This document shows, piece by piece, positions 11,517-23,690 of a DNA stretch of 64,000 bases (its first letter is position 1; the number at the start of each line of letters is the position of its first letter). This DNA comes from Centrapalus pauciflorus (Eukaryota > Streptophyta > Magnoliopsida > Asterales > Asteraceae), in assembly GCA_020465985.1 (NCBI GenBank), contig JAANYP010007168.1:22226-86225 (forward strand), written 5' to 3'. The position numbers and the translations under genes are program-made. A model generated the notes under the pieces. It was not told the DNA's origin. It saw only the letters and a program-made list of their open reading frames with translations, and made no database searches.

Positions 11517-12189
11517 AAAGTCTTTTGATGGTAGTTAGGGTTTCACAAAGAGTCTGGATATGTAGGGTCACAGCAGGGATGAAGAAGATGAAACCTAGAT
11601 AGTCGGTATTTATAGGATTTGAATGTGAGATAATGGGAGATAGAAAAGGGCGGTTGATTTGAAATGTGATGACTAACAGAACAGAACGGTTACCACGTCA
11701 ACACGTTTGTCAGACCAACCTGACACTTTTTCTCTACTTAAACACGTAACACACATTATCCGCAGGTAATTAAGATAAATAAATACACAATTCATATAAA
11801 TCTTAATTAAGAGTCGATGTCAAAGTTGTTGTTTAAACCTATGATGAAAATATTTCATTCAATACTGAAACCTGTTTATGAATCCTGTGAAGTCATTTAA
11901 TAGCAGGTTTCAATTTGAAACATGTTCAATAACAGAACAGATTACAAGGCTTGCTTGTATGACAGAATACAGAGTGAGCAGGTTTCAGGTTTAGACAACA
12001 GATCAGGTTTTGAAAGAAAAACTTAGTTTTGAAAGACTTGTTATTTTTTCAAACATGTTACTTGTCAAATCTGTCCAAATCATAAAGAGTTGGCTAAGTA
12101 CAGAATTGGTGAAACCTATTCTGTCAAAGCTGTTGTTTCAGATTTTAGCAGATTTGCTTAAGTAACCTTTGAACATCAATGACACTTAG
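11517..12189 (-). other. Spacer between pol and accessory ORF of a minus-strand Copia element
   Basis: AT-rich, no ORF. It contains many 'aacctgtt' and 'gaaacctg' words that also occur in the LTR-like segment at 28990-29849. It corresponds in position to the 344-bp pol-accessory spacer of the intact element (23691-24034). Confidence 0.5.
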
Positions 12190-13540
12190 TCACTTTTATT
12201 TAACATTCCCAACTTGCATGCTAGGGAGTTAAACATATCTGCAAGATGTTCTTCTATGGGAACGAAAGTTACCTCTACATTACCTTTTTGGATGTGATCC
12301 CATATGAAGTGATATTTGACCTCTACATGCTTTATTCAGGAGTTGAAGATAGGGTTATTGGAGATGGCTATGGCACTGGTATTCTGACACAGCATAAGAG
12401 TTTTCCTATATACCAGACCACAATCCTCAAGCTGATGTTGCATCCATAGGATTTGCCCACAGCAGCTTCCAGCAGCAATATACTCAGCTTTAGTAGTGGA
12501 GGTTGAAATAAAGTTCTGCTTCTTGCTGCACAAAATAATCAACTTTCCACCAAGGAGTTGACAGCCACCTGTTGTGCTTTTTCTATCTAGTCTGCAACCT
12601 GCAAAATCAGAATCTGTGTAGCCAATTAGATCAAGGCTGGAGTCTTTGGGATACTAAAGACCCAAATCTGGTGTACCTTTAGGTATCTGATGATTATTTT
12701 CATAGCAGCTAAATGGGATTCTTTTAAATCAGATTGAAACCTATCTCGTAAACAGGTAGCAAACATTATGTCTGGTCTACTAGTTGTTAGATATAGAAAG
12801 CTCCCAATCATACCTCTATAACCTGTTACAGAAACAGGCTTGCCACAAGTATTAGCATCTAATTTAACATTGGTTGCCTTTGGGGTTTTGATGGAAGAAC
12901 ATTGATCAAATTTGAACTTTTTCAAAAGATCTAATGTGTACTTTCTTTGACTTATAAAAATTCTATTTAAGGTTTGGTTAACCTGTAATCCTAGAAAGAA
13001 AGTTAGTTCACTCATCATGCTCATTTCATACTTGGATTTCATGAGCATTGAAAAATTCTTGCATAGTTGTTCATTAGTAGAACCAAATATAATGTCATCC
13101 ATATAGATTTGAACCAGGATAATATTAGACTTCACTTTCTTTATGAACAATGTAGTATCCACTTTACCTCTGGAATATCCATAGAGTGCTTTGTCCAACT
13201 TATAGACAAAACCTGGATGATGGTTATTTTCAAAACCTTGAGGCTGCTTAACATATACCTCTTCTTGCACCTTACCATTTAAAAATGCATTCTTCACATC
13301 CACTTGAAATACTTTCATGTTCTTGTGAGCAGCATATGCCAGAAACAAACGAATTGCTTCTAGCCTAGCCACTGGAGCAAATGTTTCATCATAGTTAATA
13401 CCTTCTTCCTGTCTATACCCTTGAGCAACTAGTCTTGCCTTATTTCTAATGATATGACTTTGCTCATCCATTTTCATTCTGAAACCCCATTTTGTGCAAA
13501 TTATTGTTTTACCTTTTGGCATAGGGACCAACTTCCATAC
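12190..13540 (-). pseudogene. Copia pol relic: reverse transcriptase and RNase H
   Basis: Read from 13531 down: NKARLVAQGY, FAPVARLEAIR, QVDVKNAFLNG, the catalytic box YMDDIIFGST near 13090, FFLGLQVNQ and SRPDIMFA, then RNase H signatures STSTTKAEYIAAGSC (about 12500) and EVKYHFIWDH near 12300. These are the standard Copia RT and RNase H blocks. A shortened 'ALYGYSRG' region shows a deletion between RT blocks, and stops separate the RNase H part. The polymerase would copy element RNA to DNA in the cytoplasmic particle; this copy is dead. It continues upstream into integrase. Confidence 0.9.
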
Positions 13541-15420
13541 TTTGTTTCTCTAAAACTGATTGAGTTACTCCTGCATGGCAGTGATCCAACTGACATCATT
13601 CAGTGCATCATACATTTTCTTTGGCTCCATCAGGGACACAAAACTTGAGAACATACAAAAGTTCCCAAGGCTGTCCCACTTTGTCTGTGCACCTTTATTG
13701 ATGTCACCAAATATTTGATCATTTAGGCGACACCTGATCCACTTAGGATCATGTTTCAATGATGATTCATCTGTATCTTGAACACTAGTTTCATTTACAA
13801 CAGATTTTGTAGAACAACTTTCGTGATTATCATACACACTGATATCTTGAGCTTGTTCATCTGTTGAGAATGTAACATTGATGTTGAACACATCAGCACA
13901 GAATTCAGGGAAATCAGTATTGATTGGTTCTGGACATGGTACATCAACTATATCAGTGCACTTAATCATACAGGGTGAACCAATATAGCCATCATCATGT
14001 CCACTGTGGTTAACAGGTTCCACTCTAGATGATGTGGAAGCTTTAGAGTCATTTTCTTCAGCATTGGAATGCATAAGATCATCGATGCTAAAGTCTCCTG
14101 AAACTGATTCAGGATCAGCTTTGAGTGAAGGATTTACAGGCTCTTCAAAGGTGACATTCATAGATTCATCTATCACCTTTCTTTAAGGGTTGTATACTCT
14201 ACAGGCTTTTAAAATAGCTGAATATCCAACAAACACTCCTTCATCAGCTTTGGGTTCAAAATTATCCAGCTGATCCATTTGATTCAGAATGAAACAATGA
14301 CATCCAAACACATGGAAATAACTTATATTTGACCTTCTTCCTTTGAGTAAGTCATAAGGAGTTTTATTGAACATTTTCACCACAAAGGATTCGTTTTGAG
14401 TGAAGCAAGCAGTGTTGACAGCTTCAGCCCAAAATGATGAAGGGATACCTGATGCACACAACATTTTTCTAGCAGCTTCTATAAGAGTCCTGTTTCTCCT
14501 CTCAGCAACTCCATTCAGTTGTGGAGTTCTTACAGCTAAGAAGTTTAGGTAAATTCTTCTTTCTTCACAGAAGTCCTCAAAAGTACTGTTTTTGAACTCA
14601 GTACCATGATCACTTCTGAGTTGCTTCACTAGGGCAGAATTCAGAACTTCCATCTTTTTGATAAATTCAATAATTTCTCTAACAACCTCTCCTTTGGTCT
14701 TTAGGTTGAAGACCCATGTGTACCTGGAGAACTCATCAACCATTACTAAGGTGTATCTTCTACCTCCTAGACTTGAGACATTAATAGGTCCAAACAAGTC
14801 CATGTGGATTAAGAAGAGAGGGGTGTTAATAGAGAAATTATGCTTAGACTTAAAAGATGTTTTTCTATGCTTACCCTTCTCATAAGCTGAGCAGAGTTTA
14901 TCCTTAACAAAGGTTATAGAAGGCAAACCTGTTACTAACTCTTTCTTACAGAGTTTGTTGATATTCTTGAAGTTCAGGTTTGAAAGCCTTTTGTGCCATA
15001 ACTAGTTGAGGTCTGCAATTCTCCTTGAGATGAAATAGGTCTCAGTTGTTTGATCAGCAGATCTCATGTCAACAATATATACCCCTTTCTTTCTTTGTGC
15101 ACACAACACAACTTTGCCCTGAGGATCTAGTATGTACCCTAGATGCTCATCAAACTTAACCTTGTAGCCAGCATCACAAAGTTGAATTATGCTTTCAATG
15201 TTGTGTTTTAGCCCAGACACATAGGCTTCTTTGTTGAAAATTGCAACACCTGCATGAAGGGTTCCATATCCTTCTGTGGATCCTTGGACATTGTCACCAA
15301 AGGTGACTTTTGGGCCTTTTTCAGGCCTTGAGATCACTCAACAGATCCTTACAACCTGTCATGTGACCAGAGGAGCCACTGTCCAGGTACCAAACCTGGT
15401 CTAGTTGTTTATCCTACAGA
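13541..15420 (-). pseudogene. Copia pol relic: protease and integrase
   Basis: From 15420 down: the protease active-site region WYLDSGSSGHMTG (about 15410-15360), a GAG-pre-integrase-like region (15337-15002), the integrase core at 14926-14183 with IHMDLFGP, VDEFSRYTWVF, RSDHGTEFKN and GVAERRNRTLIEAARKML, and the FVGYSAILKACRVYN tail. A long acidic, low-complexity linker follows (14176-13565) up to the RT start. Stops near 14180 and 13565 interrupt what should be one polyprotein. The domain order PR-INT-RT-RH identifies Copia. Both flanks belong to the same element. Confidence 0.9.
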
Positions 15421-16848
15421 GTAATGAGAGAAAACATTAGTTCTTAGGGGAACACATCACAGGGATGATTCTCCTACCTCATCAACATTTGTTGATTGAC
15501 CACTTAGATCAACACTAATATTTCAAATCTGGATTGTATCTACTGAGATACTTTCCTCAATAACATTGTTACTTCCAATAATGCTTGATCTAGCAATATT
15601 GGAACTAACAGTGTCAATTGGCCTTGTGTCCTCAGTTTCAAGACAACCTTTGGCCATGTGAGTATTCTTTCCACATTTATAATATTTTCTCTTTTTAGAT
15701 TTTTTGAAAGAAGATCTTTCAGAAACACATTCTGAGTTTCCTCTATTGGTCTTATCAACAGGTTTTGCAAAAGTTTCACTTGTTTTAGGTAAGACAACAG
15801 GTTTTACAGGAATTCTATTGCAATAGCTTTACCTGTATCTTCTTTCCTCTTTTTAGGAGACAGATATCAAAGATAGGCAATTTGACTGTCTTATATCCTT
15901 CCACAGGTTTGGAAAACTTATTCCTAATTTTCTCATATTGAGTAATAGCTTTGTTTTTATTGAGTTCAGATGAATTTTGCAGACTTTTGTTAGCATGGTC
16001 ATCGTGCTTGGTTTTAACAAAAGATTTTCTTTCGTTTATCACCAGTTTACCATTATGATTTGAAAACTTATTTGAAACCATAGCAATTTTACCTCCAAAG
16101 AATTCAGCATTGAATAGAGGTATAGGTTTCTTAGCTTTAGTTTTGATTCCAGAACCTGTCTTATTGACAGGTTTAGGATTCAGGACTACAAATTTAATAC
16201 CTTTTCCATTCAGTTGTTCATGTGAGACTATTGGGCACTTAGCCAAGGGTTTGATGGAGAACACATTCCATCACCAGACTTCACAACTTTTTCAGATGAA
16301 CTACCAATACTTTGAGGCCTGAAAAACCTGTTTGTTGAAATCAAATTTCCAATTACATTTTGAATAAATGTATTGGGAAGTTCACTAAGAGTAGACAGAT
16401 GTGTTTCTAAATTTTTGATTTCAACAATTGAAGCTGTTATATCAAGGTCTCCACCAAGATAGGTTTGGATTTGAGCAGGAATTTGCTCATTGATACATTG
16501 ATTGACTCTTTCAGCTGAATGGCACCAGGAGTCAACAATCTTTTAAAGCTTTGAATGCTTTAAGTCTGTTTCTCTCTTTTCCTCTAATAAAATTGTGTTG
16601 ATGTGTTTTACTTCATCAAGTTCAGTTTTCAACTTATGAAAACTTTCAAGTTCATTAAACTTTAGTTCAAGATCAGTTTTTAGTTTTAAGATCTTAGACT
16701 TTAAAGCATCCTGCTTTTCAATTGCAGCTTTTAAATCTACAAGAAAGTAATTAAACGTTTAATCTTTTCTTCAAAACTGTGATCTTTAAAATTTTGTACC
16801 TTGTACATCATTGTAGGATTCTAGTTTTCCAAAGAGCTAAGAGCCTCT
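15421..16848 (-). pseudogene. Copia gag relic, C-terminal half (coiled coil and second zinc knuckle)
   Basis: Minus-strand continuation of the gag at 27629-28923, cut by the insertion of the 16849-27628 element. Near 16780-16400 it reads as a coiled coil (KNLETHLSTL and EKRETDLKHSKL segments, with stops). 16264-15815 is basic, and near 15670 lies a second zinc-knuckle-like motif YYKCGKNTHMAKGC in which the first cysteine is tyrosine. Gag would package the RNA and nucleocapsid knuckles would bind it. Several stops and frame changes are present. Confidence 0.8.
16844..16848. other. Target-site duplication CCTCT, left copy
   Basis: CCTCT immediately before the 5' LTR, repeated at 27629-27633 immediately after the 3' LTR. 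This is the 5-bp size expected for Copia integrases. Confidence 0.9.
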
Positions 16849-17511
16849 TGTTGGGAAATAGTTTAAGTAGGATCAAGTTGTTAGTTAGACTTCTCAAACT
16901 GTTAGTAGAGTTTATATGTAAATCCAAAGTTCATGCTGCTAGTTGAAGAAACTCGAGCTGCCAGTGTAAAAGTTCAAGCTGCCAGAGTAAATCAACTCAA
17001 GCTGCTCTGTTCAAGCTGTCAAAGAATTCAAGCTGCTCAACAGTTTCATAAACAGAAAGTGCTGATTTTCAGAAAAAGATATCTACACAAAGATTCCAGC
17101 ATATCTACTATCAAAGAAGTCGTAGTCCTTTAAGGAAACATATCAAGAAGCAATATAAATACATAGAATAGGTCTTTCTATTGTATAAGTTTTTTTTGCA
17201 TATTCAAGTCTGCAATTGCTTCTTGTTTTAGTTTTCATAAGCCTCTAAGGTTGTAAAACCCTAAGAACAGTCTGTGTTCTTCGTCTAATCAAACAGATTA
17301 GAGGTGATTGTAATCATTAAGATCAGCAATACAAGCATTCTTGATTATTTATTGTGTTTATCTGCTATTTATTCTGAAAGCTTTTGTTAAAATAATTAAG
17401 TGTTATTCCGCAAACTTCTTAATTAAACTTTGATTCAAAGCAAGATTATTGATTTATACTCTGATAAATTCAAATCAGTTAGTCTTGGTTAAGTACTTTT
17501 AGATCCTGACA
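16849..17511 (+). mobile_element. 5' LTR of the full-length Copia element
   Basis: TGTTGGGAAATAG ... GATCCTGACA, 663 bp. It contains repeats of 'caagctgc(c/t)' words near 16930-17050, a TATA box and an AT-rich tail. Further copies: 26965-27628 (near identical), 60821-61484 (inverted, diverged) and 2259-2560 (fragment). Confidence 0.95.
17154..17161 (+). promoter_or_regulatory. TATA box in the 5' LTR
   Basis: TATAAATA about 305 bases into the LTR, conserved in the other copies. Likely the core promoter, so U3 would be about 330 bp and R/U5 the rest. Confidence 0.6.
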
Positions 17512-17513
17512 AG

Positions 17514-17530
17514 TGGTATCAGAGCCACAG
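17514..17530 (+). other. Primer-binding site (initiator Met tRNA type)
   Basis: TGGTATCAGAGCCACAG two bases after the LTR end. TGGTATCAGAGC is the standard Copia primer site complementary to the 3' end of initiator Met tRNA. Confidence 0.9.
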
Positions 17531-17587
17531 GTCGCTCTTTGTTTTTCAAAGTCGAAAGTTTTCTTTTAAATTTTTTAATCTTTTGCA

Positions 17588-20245
17588 ATGGAATTTGAAA
17601 ATAGCAGCAGTGGATCTGGGCAAGGACTCAAAGTGCCTATGCTCAAGCCCACTGAGTTTGAGATGTGGAAACTCAGGATTAAACAGCATATTCAATTCAT
17701 TGATTATGCCATATGGGAAACTGTTGAATTTCCTCCTGTTGTTGATCCAGAACTTGATGATGAGGGAAAACCAGTCAAAACTCCTCCAAAAACTGAACTT
17801 GAAAGAAAGGCTAGAATGAATGAAGTGAAAGCCCTTACACTCTTACAAATAGCCATTCCTAATTCTTATCAACATCAGTTCAAAAAGTTTTATACTGCTC
17901 ATTCTCTTTGGAATGCTTTAGAGAAAAGATTTGCTGGTAATGCCAGTACCAAGAGAAATCAAAAAGATCTTTTGAAACAGCAGTATGAGAATTTTTCTGG
18001 TGGCAAGAATGAAAACCTTACTCAAATCTTTGACAGGTTCAACAAACTGATAAGTGAATTAGAAAGTGCAAAAGTCAGTCTGGATCAAGATGAAGTCAAC
18101 AAAAAGTTTCTCAGATCTCTTGGAGAAGAATGGACAGTTTATGCTGCCCAATGGAGAACAAAAGACACTCTTGATGAGATAGAACTGGATAATCTGTACA
18201 ACAGTCTGAGAGTGTTTGAGACTGAAATTGATACTAAAAAGAAATCTTTTTCCTATAATCACAATACTGCTCTTCTGTCTTCTGAAAAATCTAATAGCAG
18301 TGATTCCTTTTCAGGTGGTGATAGCAACTCTGCTGAAGCTCATTATGAGGCTTTTGTTGCCAGTGATGGATTGTTTGCTCTAAATGCTGAAGATTTAGAA
18401 CAGATTCATCCAGATGATCTTGAAGAGATGGATTTAAAGTGGCAACATGCAATGCTGACCATGAGGGCCAAAAGGTTTCTTAAAAGAACTGGAAGGACCA
18501 ACTTTCAAGCCAGAACAGAAGGAAAACCAGCTTTTGATAAATCAAAAGTTGAGTGCTATAAATGTCATAAGCTTGGTCACTTTGCCAGAGAATGTAGATC
18601 TCAAAGTCAACAGTCATCAAGGACTCCACAGCCCAATCAGACATCATCATCAACAGCACTTATCTCTCAAGAAGACGATGTGTTTGACTGGAGTGATCAG
18701 ACAGAGGAAGAGTTTCAAAATCAAGCTCTAATGGCAGAAACATCAAATGTCTCCTCCACTGAACTACCATCTGAGGTAAATTCTAAACTCTGCTCTCAAT
18801 CATGCAAAAATATGGTTAAAAAGTACAGAGACCATAATGAGAGCATGTGCAAAACTCTAGCTAAGATGGAAGAAAGGAGATATGAATATATGCAAGCCAT
18901 AGAAGATCTTGAAAAACAGATCAATGACTATAAGGATAATGAGATTCAAATGGGACATGATAGAACATATCATGAGTGGGAGAAAAAGGAGCTAAATAAG
19001 AAAATAGAATCTCTGAATAAAAAGGTAGAAGAGACTGAACAAAAGGTGTTAGAGGCTAATAAGAAACTAGAATCTGTCAATATAGATCTAGGTAACTTTA
19101 AATTGGCTAATCAAAAGCTAGAACACCTAATGGAAGTCCAATTCAAAGATAGGGTAAAATCTCAGGTTAATCCCAAAGAAGGCATAGGATACAGGGCTAC
19201 TCCACCTCCATACAACAATAAGTACATTCATCCAATGAGTGAAGTTGCTGATAGACTTGTCAATGAACCATTAGATAAGTCTATGACTATTGTAGATCCT
19301 ATCCTTGATACCAGCCCTGAATCTAAAGAAGATCAGATTCAAAATGCAGAGTGTGAGTGCACAACAGTTGAGAAGGCACACAAAACAATGAGTGCACCCA
19401 TAGAGATCCAAGCCCCCAATAAGAAAGGAATAGAGAAGATGAGTGTCTGCAATGCTGCTCCACAAGTTTCTGTACATTCTAACTGTAACACTGCATCTTC
19501 TTCAAAGAATAATAAAAGGGGTAAAAATGTTCCTGTCTGCACTTGCCAAAAGCATGGTGTTCAAAAGTTTCCCAAACAACAGCAGGTAAGGGGAAATCAG
19601 AGGAACAAGAACCAGAAATTGTCAGAAAAATCTGGTTCTCAAATTCAAATAGTCAAAAAGTGTTTTCACTGTGGCAGGAAGAATCACTTGGCCAAGGATT
19701 GCTTTTATAAACCAGCTGTTGCAAAACAGACTGTGAATCATAAGAAATCAAATCCTACTCATGTAAAAGATTCAAAGGTCAAACCTTCTGCTACAACAGT
19801 TCCAAAGAAAACAGTTGATCACAGGCTTTCAAAAGTTAACAAAAAACAGTCCACACACCAAAAACAAGTTTTGGCAAAGCCTAAATTAAGCTTTAAACAG
19901 ATATGGTGTGTCAAGGACAAATCTTCAGATCAAACTGCTGATACAAAAACTCAGACTGCTAAGCCAAATTCTGAAGCTGTTAGTGCAAACTCTGAAGCTG
20001 TTAGCACTACAACCACAGATCAGACTGCTAAGCATCAATCTGAAACTGTTAATGAATCATCTGAGACTGTTGGAAGAAAAGATGCTCAAATTACCTGGAT
20101 ACCTCATATAATCACTAAATACTCCCCTAAGACCCCATCAGTGGATCTTACTAAATATACAAAGTCAAAAATAGTATTTAGTTATGTCAATGCACAAGGC
20201 CAACCCAAAACCAATTTGGTTTGGGTTTACTTCACTACTAACTAA
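17588..20245 (+). CDS. gag: Gag polyprotein of the full-length Copia element
   Basis: Uninterrupted 885 residues. The N-terminal 220 residues match the Copia gag (UBN2-type) pattern (FEMWKLRI, LWNALEKRF, FLRSLGEEW). A CCHC zinc knuckle, CYKCHKLGHFAREC, lies at about residues 322-335. About 405-530 is Glu/Lys-rich heptad sequence, predicted coiled coil. A second CCHC, CFHCGRKNHLAKDC, lies at about 692-705. The C-terminus is basic and then Ser/Thr/Ala-rich. It forms the virus-like particle and binds genomic RNA. The start is the first ATG after the primer site. It ends in TAA, and pol lies in a different frame (+1), so a recoding step or a lost base separates them. Gag is longer than in most Copia families, partly through the coiled coil and second knuckle. 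Confidence 0.92.
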   Translation: MEFENSSSGSGQGLKVPMLKPTEFEMWKLRIKQHIQFIDYAIWETVEFPPVVDPELDDEGKPVKTPPKTELERKARMNEVKALTLLQIAIPNSYQHQFKKFYTAHSLWNALEKRFAGNASTKRNQKDLLKQQYENFSGGKNENLTQIFDRFNKLISELESAKVSLDQDEVNKKFLRSLGEEWTVYAAQWRTKDTLDEIELDNLYNSLRVFETEIDTKKKSFSYNHNTALLSSEKSNSSDSFSGGDSNSAEAHYEAFVASDGLFALNAEDLEQIHPDDLEEMDLKWQHAMLTMRAKRFLKRTGRTNFQARTEGKPAFDKSKVECYKCHKLGHFARECRSQSQQSSRTPQPNQTSSSTALISQEDDVFDWSDQTEEEFQNQALMAETSNVSSTELPSEVNSKLCSQSCKNMVKKYRDHNESMCKTLAKMEERRYEYMQAIEDLEKQINDYKDNEIQMGHDRTYHEWEKKELNKKIESLNKKVEETEQKVLEANKKLESVNIDLGNFKLANQKLEHLMEVQFKDRVKSQVNPKEGIGYRATPPPYNNKYIHPMSEVADRLVNEPLDKSMTIVDPILDTSPESKEDQIQNAECECTTVEKAHKTMSAPIEIQAPNKKGIEKMSVCNAAPQVSVHSNCNTASSSKNNKRGKNVPVCTCQKHGVQKFPKQQQVRGNQRNKNQKLSEKSGSQIQIVKKCFHCGRKNHLAKDCFYKPAVAKQTVNHKKSNPTHVKDSKVKPSATTVPKKTVDHRLSKVNKKQSTHQKQVLAKPKLSFKQIWCVKDKSSDQTADTKTQTAKPNSEAVSANSEAVSTTTTDQTAKHQSETVNESSETVGRKDAQITWIPHIITKYSPKTPSVDLTKYTKSKIVFSYVNAQGQPKTNLVWVYFTTN

Positions 20246-20261
20246 GCTTTTATTTGTGTAG

Positions 20262-23200
20262 GGCAACCACAGGTCACCTCATAAAACAAGATGGCATTTG
20301 GACAGTGGATGCTCTAGGCACATGACAGGCAATTCTGAATGCTTGTCAAATTTCAAAGGCTTTGATGGAGGTTTTGTTGCATTTGGAGGCAACTCAAAAG
20401 GAGGTAAGGTTACAGGTAAAGGTACTGTTAATGCAGGCACCATGATCTTCAATGATGTTTTGTATGTTGAACAGCTTAAGTATAATTTATTAAGTGTCTC
20501 TCATATCTGTGACAAACAAAACATTGTTTTGTTTACAGATTCTGAGTGCATTGTCCTTTCAAAAGATTTCAAAATTCCTGAAAATCTTGTTTTACTGAGA
20601 ACACCAAGAAAGGACAATGTCTACTGTTTGGACACAGATCTTTTATCCAAATCACATACTTTAAGATGTTTGATATCCAAAGCATCATCAAATGAGTCTG
20701 CTCTTTGGCATAGAAGGATGTGTCACATGAACTTCAAGTCAATGAATGTTTTGGTCAAAAAGAATCTGGTAAGAGGTTTACCACAAAAGGAGTTCATATG
20801 TGATGATCATTGTGTAGCATGTCTTAAAGGCAAGCAACACAAAACTTCTCATAAGGCCAAAGAAGTAAATTCAATCTCCTCTGCTCTTCAGCTGATTCAT
20901 ATGGATCTATTTGGTCCAACATCTGTTTTGAGTTTGAATAAAAGGGCTTACTGTTTAGTCATTGTTGATGATTTCACCAGATTTACTTGGGTTTACTTTC
21001 TTAGGACCAAAGATGAAACTGTTGAGCTAGTTAAGTCTTTTATCCTTAAGATAGAAAACCAATCCAACTCAAAAGTTAAGGTGATAAGATCAGACAATGG
21101 AACTGAATTTAAAAATCACATTCTAAACAGTTTCTGTGAGTCCAAAGGTATTGCTAGACAATATAGTGCACCAAGAACACCACAGCAAAATGGTGTAGCT
21201 GAAAGAAAGAATAGAACATTAATTGAGGCTGCTAGAACAATGTTAGCTGATTCTAAACTGCCAATGACTTTCTGGGCAGAAGCTGTCAATACAGCCTGTT
21301 ATGTTCTGAATAGGGTTCAAGTTGTTCAATCTCAAGGAAAAACTCCCTGTGAGTTATTCCACAATAGAAGTCCCCTAATAGCTTTCTTCAAGTCTTTTGG
21401 ATGTCCATGTACTATTCTTCATACTAAAACTCACTTAGGGAAGTTTGAAAGTAAGGCTGAAGAAGGATTCTTTGTAGGATACTCAAATCAAAGCAAAGCC
21501 TATAGAGTCTATAATAGTGTGTCTAAAACCATTGAAGAAAGTACCAATGCTGAATTTAATGAAAATACTGCTAATGTCAAAGGCACTGGTCCTGATTGGT
21601 TGTTTGATTTAGATTCACAAACAAATTCTCTGAGCTTTGTTAAGTATACTGCAGAAGCTGATGCATACAGTCCTGAAGCTGCCAACACAAATTCTCATGC
21701 TGCCAATACAAATTCTCAAGCTGGTAGCACAAAGTTTCAAACTGCTGCAGATTCAACAAATTGGGATGATTACACCACTATACCACTTTTGTCATGTGAT
21801 CCTCCAGGGGTTCTGGATGCTCAACATGATACAAATCAAGACACTGAAGTGCCACTCCCAAGTCCTGAAAGAACAGCTTCACCCCAAAGGGAAACAGTCC
21901 CAGATTCAAGTCAAGCTGTTACTGAAACTGAACCATCCACTGGTCCTGATAGAGATGATACAAACCTTGGATCCTCTTTTCAGACAGAAAGAGATCCTAC
22001 CCTCAGAGTTCACAAGTATCATCCTCTCAATCAAATACTTGGTGATCCAAGTACTCCTGTACAAACAAGGAAGATGGTTCACAATGAGACTGCTGCTGCT
22101 GAACAAGCAGTTCCTGAATTCAGTCTAGCTGCTTTTGAATATGCCTGTTTCATGTCTCAACTGGAACCTAAAAAGGCATCAGAAGCATTGAAAGATTCAT
22201 CCTGGATTGAAGTAATGCAAGAAGAGCTTCTACAGTTCAAGATTCAGAGTGTATAGACACTGGTTGATCTTCCTAAAGGAAAGAGAGCAATTGCTACTAT
22301 GTGGGTGTTCAGAAACAAGAAAGATGAGAGAGGGATAGTCATCAAGAATAAAGCAAGGCTAGTAGCTCAAGGGTACACTCAAGAAGAAGGCATAGACCAT
22401 GATGATGTATTTGCTCCAGTAGCAAGAATTGAAGCCATCAGACTATTTTTGGCCTATGCAAGCTTCAAAGGTTTTAAAGTATATCAAATGGATGTGAAGT
22501 CTACCTTTTTATATGGGACAATTGAAGAAGAGGTCTATGTGTGTCAACCTCCTGGTTTTGAAGACTACAAGTATCCAGACAGGGTCTACAAGCTAGACAA
22601 GGCTCTCTATGGTCTCCATCAAGCCCCCAGAGCATGGTATGACACTCTGTCAACATACCTTCTACAGAATGAGTTCAAGAGAGGCACTCTGGACAAAACA
22701 CTTTTCACTAAGTCTATCAAAGCTGAGATTCTGCTTGTCCAAATCTATGTTGATGACATCATCTTTGGCTCAACAAATGACTGTCTGTGCAAAGAGTTTG
22801 AAGCTTTAATGCACAAGAAGTTTCAAATGAGTTCAATGGGAGAACTCACTTTCTTTCTGGGATTGCAAGTCAAGCAGAAGCCCACTGGACTTTTCATAAG
22901 TCAATCAAAGTATGTGAAAGACATACTAGAAAAGTTTGGGTATCAAGACACAAAGGTTGCAAGCACTCCAATGGATCCTCACAAGCAACTCCATACAGAC
23001 AAAGATGGCATAGATGTGGACATACATTTATATAGATCTCTCATAGGATCACTCATGTATCTAACATCTTCTAGACCTGATATAATGTTTGCTGTCTGTG
23101 TGTGTGCTAGGTTTCAATGCTCTCCAAAGGATTCTCACTTGGTTGCTGTTAAAAGGATCTTTAGATATCTCAAAGGCCAACCATACTTAGGCCTATGGTA

Positions 23201-23690
23201 TCCTAAAGAATCTCCCCTTGAACTAACTGCTTATTCTGACAGTGACTATGGTGGTTGCAACATTGACCGAAAATCCACAACTGGTGGATGTCAATACTTA
23301 GGAGCAAGACTGGTCTCTTGGCAATGCAAAAAGCAGACAACTGTGTCCACATCCTCTACTGAAGCAGAATATGTAGCAGCTGCAAGCTGCTGCTCCCAGG
23401 TAATGTGGATTCAAAATCAACTGAGAGACTATGGTATGAATTTCTTATCCACTCCTATTTACATTGACAACTCAAGTGCAATAAGCATTGTGCAAAACCC
23501 AGTGAAATTCCCAAAAACCAAGCATATAGAAATCAGATTTCATTTCATAAGGGATTGTAATGAGAAGAAATTAATCCAAGTTACCAAAATACATACTGAT
23601 GACCAGTTAGCTGATCTATTTACAAAACCTTTTGATGTAGGAAGATTCACTTTCCTGGTATCAAATATTGGTATGGTAAACATGGATTAA
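20262..23690 (+). pseudogene. pol: Pol polyprotein (PR-INT-RT-RH) with one in-frame stop
   Basis: The frame opens at 20262, and DSGCSRHMTG at 20301 is the aspartic protease site. A GAG-pre-integrase His/Cys region (LWHRRMCHMNF ... CVACLKGK) spans about 20700-20840. The integrase core has HMDLFGP, VDDFTRFTWV, RSDNGTEFKN and NGVAERKNRTL (20890-21230). A long Ser/Thr-rich linker leads to RT (WVFRNKKDERG at 22300, YVDDIIFGST at about 22747) and RNase H (SDSDYGGC at 23237, STSSTEAEYVAAASCC at about 23350), ending NIGMVNMD. The TAG at 22254-22256 stands where relatives have a tryptophan codon just before RT, a single G-to-A-type change; the frame continues on both sides. As it stands, RT and RNase H would not be made without readthrough. 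No ATG opens the frame, so expression depends on fusion with gag. Confidence 0.9.
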
